From positions 424,129 through 443,179 of the forward strand of contig NW_003109080.1 in NCBI RefSeq assembly GCF_000003605.2: a stretch of 19,051 nucleotides of DNA, written 5' to 3'. Under the pieces are notes generated by a model. That model saw only the letters and a program-made list of their open reading frames with translations, made no database searches and was not told the DNA's origin. How positions within the stretch are numbered: position 1 is the stretch's first letter; every line of letters starts with the position of its first letter. Source of the stretch: Saccoglossus kowalevskii (lineage: Eukaryota; Hemichordata; Enteropneusta; Harrimaniidae). The position numbers and the translations under genes are program-made. Of this stretch, positions 12,501 through 19,051 are shown piece by piece.

Positions 12501-15500
12501 GTCGTATTCGATGTGTAGCAGACATGAACTGAAAACCACTTCAGATCGACCTTGAATTACTGAAATGACAAAATCATAATACGATAGGCGAGACAAAATT
12601 AGAACGGGGCAATATTTTGTACAAAAAATTAGAACTAAATTGACCGTAAATTGAATCAAATACGGACCAGACTGTTCGTAGTTATAGTGTACGTTAAACA
12701 AGTCGCCAACCTCTTTGTGCCTTCACTCTTATTGTACACGACATCGGCACTGATGCTCGCACGAACACGTGGCTTGGGAGTTGTTGGGATTCACTGACAG
12801 TGATACTTCGCGGAACAACCTGTTGGGGAAAGACAGAGCGTAAAACACTTTTTGAATGAAGGAAAACGTCAATTTACAAAGAGCCCGGTAAACCATGGTG
12901 GCATATAGGTGACATTAGGTTGTAAGGACTGTGAATATGGCGGATAGTATAAGGTTTATGACAAAATACCAGAAATTCAATTCTTGTTATTTGCTTTAGC
13001 GAACTGGGTTTTTGTGACGTGCACTTTGGACTCCTCTCCGATTCTGTTCGCTCGAGGGGAATTCCATAACTCAAACTGTAAATGTTGTAACCATTGAAGA
13101 GAAATAAGGTCATAAAGACGATGGTCATGGAGGTTGGCAGTATTTTCCTCGGTCATTTCTGAATACTCAGCTCTCTCGGGCCGACTACGAGATGTTTGCT
13201 ATGACGATGACCGCGAAGTCTTATGAAAACTGAAATTCCCGCCACCAGAAAATTCACGTTTGTATGATGAAGTCATGTGTTATTGTTAACTATTTTAAAT
13301 AATATTTGAGTTTGAACGTAAATTACGAACTTTTAAGAGGTTTTTGCATAGATATAGGATGCAATAAGTTACTGCGACAGGTGTAAAGTATATTAGAATG
13401 TTTGCATTTATTAATTTATTGTGTAAATTTCACGTAATTTAAAAGCTTTCCAGTCCAATACATATGGATAAACAATTTTATTGGTGAAAATAAATAATTT
13501 ATCCATTCTTTGTTGCTATGGTTTTCTAAATTCAATTTTAAAGGACAATATTTAACAACGACGAAAAATGCGATAGAAAATGCAATCCCATAAACAACAC
13601 AACATTTGCATTTTTTTTCCAACACCGAATGAGATAATAGTAGTTCATTCAAGGTTCGTATACGCAGTCACCAGCGAAAGCTTACCGCTATGTCAATGGT
13701 TTGTTCGTGACTTTCTTTTGTCGGGCTATCAATGTCCGAACCTCTGTACTTGCAGCTGACACGACATTTGACCTGGAACCAAAAACACAAGTTCATGATA
13801 ATCACCGTCCTCACTACTTATTACAACAATCATCACGATGACTTGCACCATCAAAATATCCCCCTCCCCCCTCATCTTAAGAACTTATCGTTTCTGTTAA
13901 TCATTACTCACATGAGAACCAAGTGTATATGAATTTTCATCAAGGATATCATCTGTATGACCATCTGACAATATGGTTTCCTTGACGACTTCATTGTTTA
14001 CAAGCCACTGTACAGTGTATAGTATCGATGAATCTCTCTCGTAATTTATAGAGCATACTAAATACGCGTAGTTATTGATCTCATCATAAAATGCTTCGAT
14101 TGTCGGATCTCCTTCCATTCTCGGGTAGTTGTCTATTGAACATAACGGAAAAGACATCAAACGAGTTCGTATTATTGGCATTCGTGGCAAGCTGCGTTCA
14201 ACGACTGCGATTATTGCAGTTTCGGCGGCACGGAGGGGAGAGGGGGCGATCGCCCTCGTAAAGAATGTTGGGGGTCGCCTCACCAAAATCAAGCTGAAAC
14301 CCTTTGTGTCAGCAAAATTTGCCCCTCAAGATGCAGGAAATAGCGTTTCAGAGAGTTTAGATTTCAAAATTTTTAAGCAGCAGCATGCCCCCGGACCCCC
14401 TAGTAAGGTCGCGCATTCGGCGCAAGGCTGGTGAGCAGATCTCGCCCCTCATGCAAAATTTGGTGCCGCCGCCTCTGTATTACTACGTTACCATCAACGA
14501 ACTAGCAATACTGGCTTACATAATTTATGTGGCAAATCAAAGTAGTCACTTACTCGAGCAGCCAGGCTGGAGTCCATTCGATGACCGTTGACCCGGTGGG
14601 CATGGCTCCAGATCTCCTATAATATGTGGCGTAACAAAAATAATGCATTTAGTGAGGGAGAATCATCGGCGGGTACTTGAAGCTGTTGTAAGATTAATAG
14701 CATGTTCATTTCATGACAATACTGCATTGATGCAGAATGTTGACCTGTAACTACTTTTTTCGTTGAAAATAAACAAACAATAATGCTGTTTTCGAAAAAA
14801 ATAACCATGGTATATTCTCTGCTTCACACATTGCCTCATAGTAACTATCCATTGTGAACCGGGGTGGGAAACTCTTATAATAGTAGACTGACATTGCCAA
14901 GTGAGGCTCACGCATTTTATTGTGATTTTTGACGGAAAATCTAGATAGTATTCCTAGTAAACTGGTACTATCATGATATAGAAGCACGTCGGCGTGACGG
15001 TCATATGTTTCATATTAAAATTGTGACCATAGTGTTTTACAACTTGGACTTGTACCTGCACAATATGCCGCTGGACAACCATCTAACGGTTCGAGATAGT
15101 AGACGTTGAAATCACCACAGTTCATCACGTCAATACTTATTGCGCGATCACAACAGTTGTCTGCGCCTAGAATAAGAACCAAGTATTACATCTTTGCTTA
15201 ACCGCAAACTTTATAACATCGCTTTTAATCACAGTGTAAACTAAATAATATTTTTTGCTGATCGCAATGCAAGTTGAAAATGTTATTGTAATATTTTGGC
15301 GGACGTCATTTTGCCATCACTATGGAAACAATTATTAAATTGTTCTAAACACCGAAGGCATACGACGTTCTTATCTATGCAAAATGTTAAGAAAGCTAAG
15401 CGGTGATAGAGCAATTTCTTTGGGTGAAGTGAACGATAATTGTATCTCAATGTATTCGTTCATTTTCAAAGCAAAAATCAAGTACACACAACAGTACAGT

Positions 15501-18500
15501 GATACTATAGTATTATACGGCTGTGTTAACATACGCAGCTATAAGCCTAGTAATGTACAGACCTCAGTTACCCATCCCCATTCTCTAGTGTTTTTAAATT
15601 AAATAACCACAAAAAACACTATTACTTTCATGTGATTGCCACAAATGAATTATACACAGTGGTTTGTCATCTGTGGATCAATCTTAAAAGTCATTCTATC
15701 TACAATGGGAATAATACAAGTCGTCAGATAATCACCACAACTTATAATTACAGAGGACAACATAGCGTGGCGATTTCTTGTACATAATGACTAGGGGGAG
15801 TCGCGTTTGATAGGCAAGCGCGTCATAGATGTTGCATTGTTCGTTGCCTACGAAGCACGTGAGACTTGTAGCCCGTAGATGACATTGCGGCAAATATCAA
15901 ACACAAATAAAGTCAAAGGTAACGTTACAAGTATTTCCGGATGCGCGATGGGCACGCAATAACGTTCGTCGTTGTATAACTGTAGATAGAATATAAGTGT
16001 GAATTAGCTAAGAATTACTATTATAATATACCCACCTTCATTTATGCACAGTGTCACATCTTTACAGTCATTAACATCAGGTATGACATCATTGATCCAT
16101 GCTGGAAACTGCGTCCCACAGTGTCCAGTTGGCACACACGAAGTTGGTATATCATTGCCGGCCACACTACTAAATTTATACCACCCTTTATTCAACTCAG
16201 CATCGCATACATACTCATCCTCAGATTCAAAATGACTGGATAGGAAAGATACACTGCGAAATGGGTTGTCAATTTCCGTGTATGTGGCTGGATCACATGG
16301 GTGCTCTATATCTACAGAATAATACACATACTACACTGAGAGGCTGACATATATTGTGTAAGGCATTGTGAACTCAACGGTATCAGTAGATAACGCAACC
16401 TCCAACTATTGTAAGGATACATTCCATGATGAATTGTCAACTCTAGTTGAACTGCAGATACCAATTTCCAAACAAATAAACTTCCAAATGTAATTTACTT
16501 ACCTGGCGACTTTATAAATATCGCGAATATATCCGCAAGACCAGGAGAATCTTGGAGACAATATAAGGAAACACGTCATTAGTATGCAGATGGTAACTGT
16601 ACTACAAAAATTCATTTCATTAATATTTAGCGATCTCATGCATTTATTCCTTCCATCCTTCTGTTATCGATTACATCAGGTACACACCTCGTTGCAGTAA
16701 TGTTTAGAATCAACAACTTGCATGTTAAGGGTAGACATTATAATTTTTATTACCGGAATTGTATAAAGTTTGTGTACTAATTGTTTTTTTAGTAGTGGCA
16801 ACTTCGCAAAACTTTAACCGTGAAACACATCCCTGGTAATCACGTGATCGTGCCAACGACTGCAGCGATTGGTAGATCGCATGTTTCCTGTGTCACGCCT
16901 TAGAGTCTTATGAGAGAGCTTTGTAAGACTTTATAAAACACGGAGTAGAGAAGTGAGCAGCAATGTGTGACCTCAGCTGACGGTTTGCATGAATGAAGCC
17001 GGACTATCTGTAACGAACTAATGTGGGCCGAATCTGGTATCTCTACATGCGTGTAAGTGTTATCAGCCAAGCGAGGCAAAGTTTCCCGAACACAACGCCA
17101 GTGTTAACACCACTTCCTTCCACCCTTCCAAATTTATATATTCAAAGACTCGTATGTATATACACGGTAACTATGTACACGTGCGTATGCATCAGTTTCT
17201 AGACTCTCCGGGATATACAAATGAATCGTAAAGTGGAATATATTCCCCTTTGTACACTTTGGAGTAACCCTCCAGCGGCTATAAACAATGTATTGTTCGA
17301 TAATATTCAACCACTTTCTCAAACTACGCAACATAAAGAAAAGGGTGGAATTTCATCAGTTAAAAGTGGCGGACAGTACAAATGATAAAGTCGTATGGTT
17401 ATACTGTCTTAACTTTCCAACGCTCATTTTGATCAGATATGCATGACTCGAATTCATTATCTCGTGGAAAATAAGGTTGAAATAGGTTCCAAATCCATGT
17501 ACACATGTCTTGGTGTGAATTTATTCAACCGTCCCTCAAGTGCTAAACATGAGTGTTGTTTTGACATTATCGTGTATGCGTAACCACAATAGCGTGAGCC
17601 CGCTCCAAGCGTTTTGTAAATGCAGTTCAAAGTAACTTGCCGTTACTAGGCAACATGAGCATCAATTCCCACACAAACACAATTTAAAGTTCCCACAGTT
17701 GGTAGTTTTACTAAAACCAATATGTCTGATACTTGTTATAAAACGGCAGTGCATGATTGCTTAATTTAGTTCCATTCATACAATTTTCCATCATTTTTTT
17801 TCAAAAAGAAACTCTCAACATGTTAAACCCCGCCAGGTATGCCACACAAAAATAATTCACTAATAACTCACCATCGTTCCACGTATTTCCGAATGGTTTT
17901 AGCTCAGAGTACAGAAAAGTTGGAAACCCCGACTCTGGTTGCCCGGTCTCATCCCAATCACAAGCCTCTTCTGCTGTACGTACAACTAACCAACCATAGT
18001 CGACGTGGCATCCCCCATACTGCCCGTTTATGAAAAACGTGCGGCCGACTTCAGTGTGACTGGAATAAAGTAAAGGTATATTAGATTAGGCAGTAAAGAC
18101 GATGAATAAAAAACGCGAGTCTGGTTTATATAACACAGCGAGAAGGATTTATTTAACAACAACAACAACAACAGCATGAAGAAAGAATACACTGTAACAA
18201 CGACGCCTAATAATTACACCAAATATTGCGAGTCGAACAGAATCACCTCACTGTCCTATTTTAAAGAATCAGTTTCAACAGAACAGTTTGGCGAGTCCTA
18301 ATAACTACATCTGAAAAATAACAATGATATTATAACGATTGTTGCAGTATATCCACATACACAGGATACAATACTCATAATGATTTACCAATTTATATGT
18401 ATATAATACAGTAATATATAAAGTAAACATATCCTACCCTTCAATGGAAAAGTAGTTAGTAACTGTAGTACTTGTCAGATCACTGTATGGACTATCCACT

Positions 18501-19051
18501 AATCGTTCTTGAGAAAACCAGTTGTGTTTGTCACTTCCGGTACCATCGAAAATAAAATATGTCACCTCCTCACCAGCTGTGTACAATGAAACCTTTACCT
18601 ACAAATACATGCAAGGGAGTGAATATATGTAATATGAGTTTATCTGTGGAATTATATTGTATATTTGAATAATATACCCTAATATGTTTGCTGGGGTGGG
18701 GTATATGCGGAGTACGAACGATGTAAGGGATGCATCAACTGCATACATTTTTTTTATAAATATATCAGAATTATGATTCTGTCACAGAACATAGATGCGA
18801 CCTCTTTGCAACATTAATTCACAGTACTTGACGTGTTATCATCATGGTCATATACACTTTTTCGATTTGGTCATTACTATTCGTGACAGGTAATCAGTTT
18901 GACATACCTGCTGAATGTTCAGCTCACCCCATCTTTCAACTAAACTACTCTTAAAATGTTGTGGATATGAATCGTCCAACAGTTTCGCATCCGGGTTATC
19001 CTCGTTCAGGGTACTTTCGCCAAGCCATAGACTGTGCATATCGCCGCCGAT
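3574..19051 (-). CDS. VWDE-like membrane-anchored extracellular protein, 24 exons, 5' partial
   Basis: Spliced reconstruction from GT/AG borders with matching phases throughout, giving 1153 residues plus stop. Domains by residue: unnamed N-terminal domain 1-180; D8C cysteine domain about 181-310; linker and beta-type segments 311-536; von Willebrand type D domain about 537-725, with GDPHFVTYDG and LGLCG motifs; acidic linker about 725-800; segment beginning SWPTRSGIT, 800-885; EGF-like module 884-930; post-EGF region 930-1115; transmembrane helix about 1119-1140; basic stop-transfer RYKKSK and a short tail. The order D8C, vWD, SWPT-SG segment, GTYVPP-EGF, GLCD, SNDRG, NxC-ING-CY is that of the VWDE family. 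Family membership is a homology judgement from recognised motifs. Cell-surface location is inferred from the helix. Cellular function cannot be read from sequence. N-glycosylation sequons are visible, for example NVT, NGT, NGS, NDS. The true start and signal peptide lie outside the window. Confidence 0.85.
3916..4013 (-). CDS. Exon 23: transmembrane helix and stop-transfer
   Basis: Acceptor TTTTATCCAAAAG, in phase 1, completes Asn and reads NTSLAIGLSIGGFVMVVGAT, then VIAVW, RYKKSKNM. About 22 uninterrupted hydrophobic residues followed by a basic cluster make a textbook single-pass anchor with a short cytoplasmic side. Donor GTAATA, phase 0. Reading through the donor would end after two more codons (V, I, TAA). 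Confidence 0.88.
4441..4555 (-). CDS. Exon 22: final extracellular cysteine module
   Basis: Acceptor TTTTTTGTCAG, phase 0, and donor GTAAGT, phase 1. Encodes NNACEINGHCYSSGEYHPSD, then STMQCIPDISQDTWTDTD. The N.C.ING.CY..GE..P.D....C.P..S...WT pattern is the conserved VWDE module that in vertebrates sits well before the C-terminal EGF array. Here it is the last extracellular unit. Confidence 0.93.
4950..5246 (-). CDS. Exon 21: post-EGF beta-type region
   Basis: Acceptor GTGTACAG, phase 0 (a second AG three bases on would drop one Gln), and donor GTAAGT, phase 0. Encodes 99 residues including SFREVYCQFPES, TFATVIVYVSNDRGATLSNG and LTMYDSICIECNDNRMCRLK. The R.V.C.(L/F)P, VSND..SN and YDS.C..C motifs are those of VWDE. 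The internal Met at 5231 is not the start. Confidence 0.94.
5682..5860 (-). CDS. Exon 20: end of EGF, GLCD segment
   Basis: Acceptor CTACTTACAG, in phase 1, and donor GTAAAT, phase 0. Encodes GYGGADCSVDLSQPPSVLLV, then GLCDARTENCQFPSLVGN, then SNDSSCHYAITE. G.GADCS.D...PP followed by GLCD.R...C is the characteristic VWDE post-EGF text. Confidence 0.93.
5931..5967. mobile_element. Single end of a related inverted-repeat element
   Basis: In intron 19, TTAA is followed by AGGGCAGTGGTCGTCGCGCA then GCGCATG, nearly identical to the right terminal repeat of the 1098-1407 element. I find no matching opposite end in the intron, so this is a solo or truncated copy. Confidence 0.55.
6169..6273 (-). 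CDS. Exon 19: GTYVPP motif and EGF-like module
   Basis: Acceptor TTTCATTTCAG and consensus donor GTAAGT, phase 1 at both ends. Encodes NGTYVPPSVLYNSLCYTRC, then SEQGRCENGSCHCIE. The six-cysteine EGF-like unit finishes in exon 20 (GYGGADC). GTYVPP before it is strongly conserved in VWDE. Overlapping ORFs in the other frames here are shadows. Confidence 0.94.
6756..6852 (-). CDS. Exon 18: helical cysteine segment
   Basis: Very strong acceptor (TTTTTTTCTCGCCAG), phase 0, and donor GTACGG, phase 1. Encodes LIDGFDLVYIAVREMEYHCE then FEVLKNVTLYEN. The C..DI...D...A...ME..C pattern continues the segment in exon 17. NVT is an N-glycosylation sequon. Confidence 0.87.
7126..7273 (-). CDS. Exon 17: SWPT-SG segment
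   Basis: Three AGs lie within 10 nt. Only the last, at 7274-7275, preserves phase and gives VSWPTRSGITRDEAESRC. The remainder reads SPVAEYCTSVHNVDLFIGVD then GCVEDIS, with donor GTAATT, phase 0. The WPT.SGIT..EA...C block is a hallmark of the VWDE region between vWD and EGF. Confidence 0.9.
7522..7773 (-). CDS. Exon 16: vWD exit and acidic linker
   Basis: The acceptor CTACTAG at 7774-7775 is chosen over the AAG 18 nt upstream because only it gives phase 2 and reads SWKLNQGESLFESLP, matching the W....GESLF end of vWD in VWDE. Then comes a strongly acidic stretch (ESDDSQESINDDDGD) with CEC and EEC, a Pro run, and GRRSAIT, a possible dibasic site. Donor GTAATT, phase 2. Confidence 0.88.
7910..8745. 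repeat. Degenerate tandem array, about six units of 120-155 bp
   Basis: A recurring block reads roughly: TATCTCAAGAACCA, then TCAGATTTCAATGAAACTTGG, then GATGCTCTGGGATAATG, CAGACCTGA, GTTTTTGGTTGAAATCC and CATATTAATTAACTAATTTG. Anchors GCTCTGGG occur at about 7971, 8111, 8270 and 8390, with decayed equivalents near 8526 and 8672. Units differ by many substitutions and indels, so the array is old. Neither strand has a long open frame through it. Confidence 0.85.
9581..9738. mobile_element. MITE-like element, 150 bp, TTAA target duplication
   Basis: The left end is TTAA then AGCGGG, a run of 13 Gs in all, and TCGTCACCTGAGCACGCG. The right end on the other strand is AGCGGGAGGAGTCGTCACCT then GCGCATGCG. 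Perfect TTAA copies flank both sides (9581-9584, 9735-9738). The ends resemble those of the 1098-1407 element, so both belong to one family. Non-coding and non-autonomous. Confidence 0.75.
9773..9987 (-). CDS. Exon 15: vWD domain C-terminal half
   Basis: Acceptor GTTATGTAG, phase 0, and donor GTGAGC, phase 2. Encodes VQTPSGSTVTIDVESWGMNV, NTLGLCGIFDVDRSNDY and PDEFCSSWK. The TxGLCG motif (here LGLCG) followed by an F..SW close is diagnostic of vWD. Followed by the longest intron of the gene. Confidence 0.93.
9988..10881 (-). other. Intron 14, about 0.9 kb
   Basis: AT-rich sequence with no exon-like frame that fits the phase 0 to phase 0 junction around it. The only structure seen is a 9-bp perfect hairpin at 10413-10435 (stem AACACTAAT, 5-base loop). 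Confidence 0.6.
10882..11073 (-). CDS. Exon 14: vWD domain core
   Basis: Phase 0 at both ends, acceptor ATTTTAG and donor GTAAGT. Encodes VHTRTWQCWAVYCNCGVAIR, then EDNEVVRISMCDGVWGE and further text ending GKRFT. The W.C....CNCGVA...D..V...MC series is the family's typical vWD core, with cysteines conserved. Confidence 0.93.
11503..11566 (-). CDS. Exon 13: vWD domain
   Basis: 64-nt exon, acceptor TACTATACAG, in phase 2, donor GTGAGT, phase 0. Encodes KYDCYMAGDFVLHRSTSRNF, then E. It matches the YDNF..G.FVLYKS..R.FEV stretch of VWDE-type vWD domains. The ORF visible further upstream is intron. Confidence 0.92.
11895..11968 (-). CDS. Exon 12: entry into von Willebrand type D domain
   Basis: Phase 0 acceptor, donor GTAAGT, phase 2. 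Encodes VEVHDKDTARCTSNGDPHFV then TYDG. The GDPH(F)xT(F/Y)DG motif is the signature opening of a vWD domain and contributes to its calcium site in known members. Confidence 0.93.
12360..12559 (-). CDS. Exon 11: segment before the vWD domain
   Basis: Acceptor GTCATTTCAG, in phase 1, and donor GTAAAC, phase 0. Encodes EVVFSSCLLHIEYDTFD, then DAVRDFQQDGDQYLTVYFEP and GDCSVNVEPGY. The D(F)..DGD pattern followed by hydrophobic alternation is the conserved block that precedes vWD in VWDE proteins. Confidence 0.88.
12711..12819 (-). CDS. Exon 10: beta-type segment
   Basis: Acceptor CTTTCCCCAACAG, phase 0. Encodes VVPRSITVSESQQLPSHVFV, then RASVPMSCTIRVKAQR. The only suitable donor is GTTGGC, phase 1, which is weak, but it joins in frame to exon 11 and the encoded text agrees with this stretch of VWDE. 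Confidence 0.75.
12820..13685 (-). other. Intron 9, about 0.9 kb
   Basis: AT-rich, with several short chance frames. None has borders and phase suiting an additional exon between phase 0 exons 9 and 10. Nothing else seen. Confidence 0.6.
13686..13772 (-). CDS. Exon 9: short cysteine-bearing segment
   Basis: Acceptor TTTGGTTCCAG and donor GTAAGC, phase 0 at both ends. Encodes VKCRVSCKYRGSDIDSPTKE, then SHEQTIDIA. It closes the beta-type unit begun in exon 8; the cysteine at the start probably pairs with the one in YLVC. Confidence 0.85.
13912..14132 (-). CDS. Exon 8: post-D8C beta-type segment
   Basis: Acceptor GTTCAATAG, in phase 1, and donor GTGAGT, phase 0. Encodes NYPRMEGDPTIEAFYDEI, then YAYLVCSINYERDS, YTVQWLVNNEVV, KETILSDGHTDD and YTLGSHV-type text. 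The hydrophobic alternation and the W and C placement resemble an immunoglobulin-like or fibronectin-like beta sandwich, matching the equivalent VWDE region. The open frame upstream of the acceptor is intron, not coding. Confidence 0.85.
14205..14490. repeat. GC-rich insert in intron 7, probable dispersed repeat relic
   Basis: A sharp rise in GC against its AT-rich surroundings, with CGGAGGGGAGAGGGGGCGAT, then GCCCCTCAAGATGCAGGAAA, then GCATGCCCCCGGACCCCC. The plus-strand frame across it is open for about 100 codons but runs into antisense of exon 8. The composition break suggests an inserted transposon fragment. I see no terminal repeats or target duplication. Confidence 0.4.
14554..14616 (-). 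CDS. Exon 7: 63-nt cysteine linker after D8C
   Basis: Acceptor ATATTATAG and strong donor GTAAGT, phase 1 at both ends. Encodes DLEPCPPGQRSSNGLQPGCS. Two cysteines, rich in Gly and Pro, as expected for the short linker between D8C and the next segment in VWDE-type proteins. Short, but phase and borders fit on both sides. Confidence 0.75.
15056..15166 (-). CDS. Exon 6: end of D8C domain
   Basis: Acceptor TTATTCTAG and donor GTACAA, phase 1 at both ends. Encodes NCCDRAISIDVMNCGDFNVY, then YLEPLDGCPAAYCAG. The CC...V.NCG.F.VY.L.P..GC...YC string is the standard second half of D8C and completes the eight-cysteine set. Confidence 0.92.
15167..16035 (-). other. Intron 5, about 0.9 kb
   Basis: Splits the D8C domain between its sixth cysteine and the CC pair. 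AT-rich, with a less AT-rich patch at about 15790-15960. No exon, repeat or RNA gene recognised. Confidence 0.6.
16036..16311 (-). CDS. Exon 5: D8C domain, main part
   Basis: Phase 1 to phase 1, donor GTGGGT. Encodes HPCDPATYTEID, NPFRSVSF, VCDAELNKGWYKF, TSCVPTGHCGTQFPAWI and NDCKDVTLC. The C..Y..(W/F)RS....CD...GWYRF...CV...CGT..P.W pattern is the D8C domain found in uromodulin, GP2, OIT3 and at the front of VWDE. The later modules select VWDE over the others. Confidence 0.92.
16503..16550 (-). CDS. Exon 4: 48-nt exon closing the N-terminal domain
   Basis: A very short exon with a clean acceptor (TGTCTCCAAG) and consensus donor GTAAGT, phase 1 at both ends. It encodes SPGLADIFAIFIKSP, a hydrophobic strand that continues the domain in exon 3 and links in phase to the D8C exon. 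That phase agreement is the main reason for treating exons 1-4 and the VWDE part as one gene. Confidence 0.72.
16551..17871 (-). other. Intron 3, about 1.3 kb
   Basis: Lies between exon 3 and the 48-nt exon 4. The longest minus frame (17134-17334) lacks borders in phase 1 and resembles no domain. A less AT-rich patch at about 16830-17100 is unexplained. No repeat recognised. Confidence 0.55.
17872..18059 (-). CDS. Exon 3: core of unnamed N-terminal domain
   Basis: Acceptor TTTATTCCAG (phase 2) and donor GTGAGT (phase 1). Encodes about 62 residues with a distinctive layout: RTFFINGQYGGC, GWLVV, a second cysteine in ACDW, then PTFLYSEL and GNTWND. Two cysteines probably pair. I do not recognise a named family for this block. 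Confidence 0.78.
18154..18173. repeat. AAC microsatellite
   Basis: About six uninterrupted AAC units in intron 2, ending at AGCATG. Too short to matter except as a polymorphic marker. Confidence 0.9.
18438..18598 (-). CDS. Exon 2: unnamed N-terminal domain
   Basis: Acceptor ...ATTTGTAG, in phase 0 from exon 1, and donor GTAGGA in phase 2. Encodes VKVSLYTAGEEVTYFIFDG, then SDKHNWFSQERLVDSPYSDL, then NYFSIEG. The alternation of hydrophobic residues suggests a beta-rich extracellular domain. No cysteine is encoded here. Confidence 0.75.
18908..19051 (-). CDS. Exon 1 in window (5' partial): start of unnamed N-terminal domain
   Basis: Open to the window edge, encoding residues 1-48, beginning IGGDMHSLWLGES and ending ELNIQQ before donor GTATGT (phase 0). 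The Met at 19039 is internal to the reading frame and is probably not the start, since the frame stays open to the edge and no signal peptide follows it. The text runs smoothly into exon 2. Confidence 0.72.

Noticed and set aside
12352-12555. Plus-strand 67-codon frame
   Set aside because: Antisense shadow of exon 11, whose minus-strand reading fits both neighbouring exons.
14129-14434. Plus-strand open frame of 101 codons
   Set aside because: It begins at the antisense edge of exon 8 and continues through the GC-rich intronic block. It has no splice borders and no recognisable domain.
16036-16311. Reading the D8C exon as uromodulin, GP2 or OIT3
   Set aside because: No ZP domain follows. 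vWD, the SWPT-SG segment and GTYVPP-EGF follow in the VWDE order.
17134-17334. Minus-strand 66-codon frame as an extra exon in intron 3
   Set aside because: No acceptor and donor giving phase 1 on both sides, and exons 3 and 4 already read continuously across the junction.

Overview
The window reads as intron-rich animal DNA. It is AT-rich, genes are split into short exons with GT/AG borders, and the encoded protein is a multidomain extracellular one typical of metazoans. The compact introns, dispersed short inverted-repeat elements and invertebrate-style architecture suggest a marine invertebrate. I cannot name the phylum from sequence alone.

One gene dominates. It lies on the minus strand, enters at the right edge (its 5' end and signal peptide lie beyond base 19051) and ends at a TGA at 3574-3576. 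I reconstruct 24 coding exons whose splice phases agree at every junction. They sum to 3462 nt, or 1153 residues plus stop. The order of modules (D8C domain, several cysteine-poor beta-type segments, von Willebrand type D domain, acidic linker, cysteine-rich helical segment, EGF-like module, a trailing segment opening with GLCD, a final NxC-ING-CY module) matches the von Willebrand factor D and EGF domain-containing protein family (VWDE). Two things differ from the vertebrate protein as I know it. An additional N-terminal domain of about 180 residues that I cannot name precedes the D8C domain. The protein also ends in a single transmembrane helix with a tail of about 13 residues, instead of the C-terminal array of EGF repeats. 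It is therefore most likely a type I cell-surface protein.

Layout, right to left in coding direction: exons 1-4 (19051-16503) encode the unnamed N-terminal domain; exons 5-7 (16311-14554) encode D8C and its tail; exons 8-11 (14132-12360) encode the middle segments; exons 12-15 and the start of 16 (11968 to about 7720) encode the vWD domain; the rest of 16 plus 17-18 (to 6756) encode an acidic linker and a cysteine-bearing segment; exon 19 (6273-6169) is EGF-like; exons 20-22 (5860-4441) are the conserved post-EGF region; exon 23 (4013-3916) is the membrane helix; exon 24 (from 3591) gives the last five residues, the stop and the 3' UTR.

Bases 1 to about 3230 look intergenic and hold an inverted-repeat element (1098-1407) and a 20-bp minisatellite. 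Intron 15 holds a degenerate tandem array (about 7910-8745) and a second inverted-repeat element (9585-9734) related to the first. One end of a third related element lies in intron 19. Introns not listed separately (for example introns 1, 2, 6, 8, 10-13, 16-18, 20-23) are 100-500 bp of AT-rich sequence in which I see nothing further. No tRNA, rRNA, CRISPR or bacterial-type feature is present.
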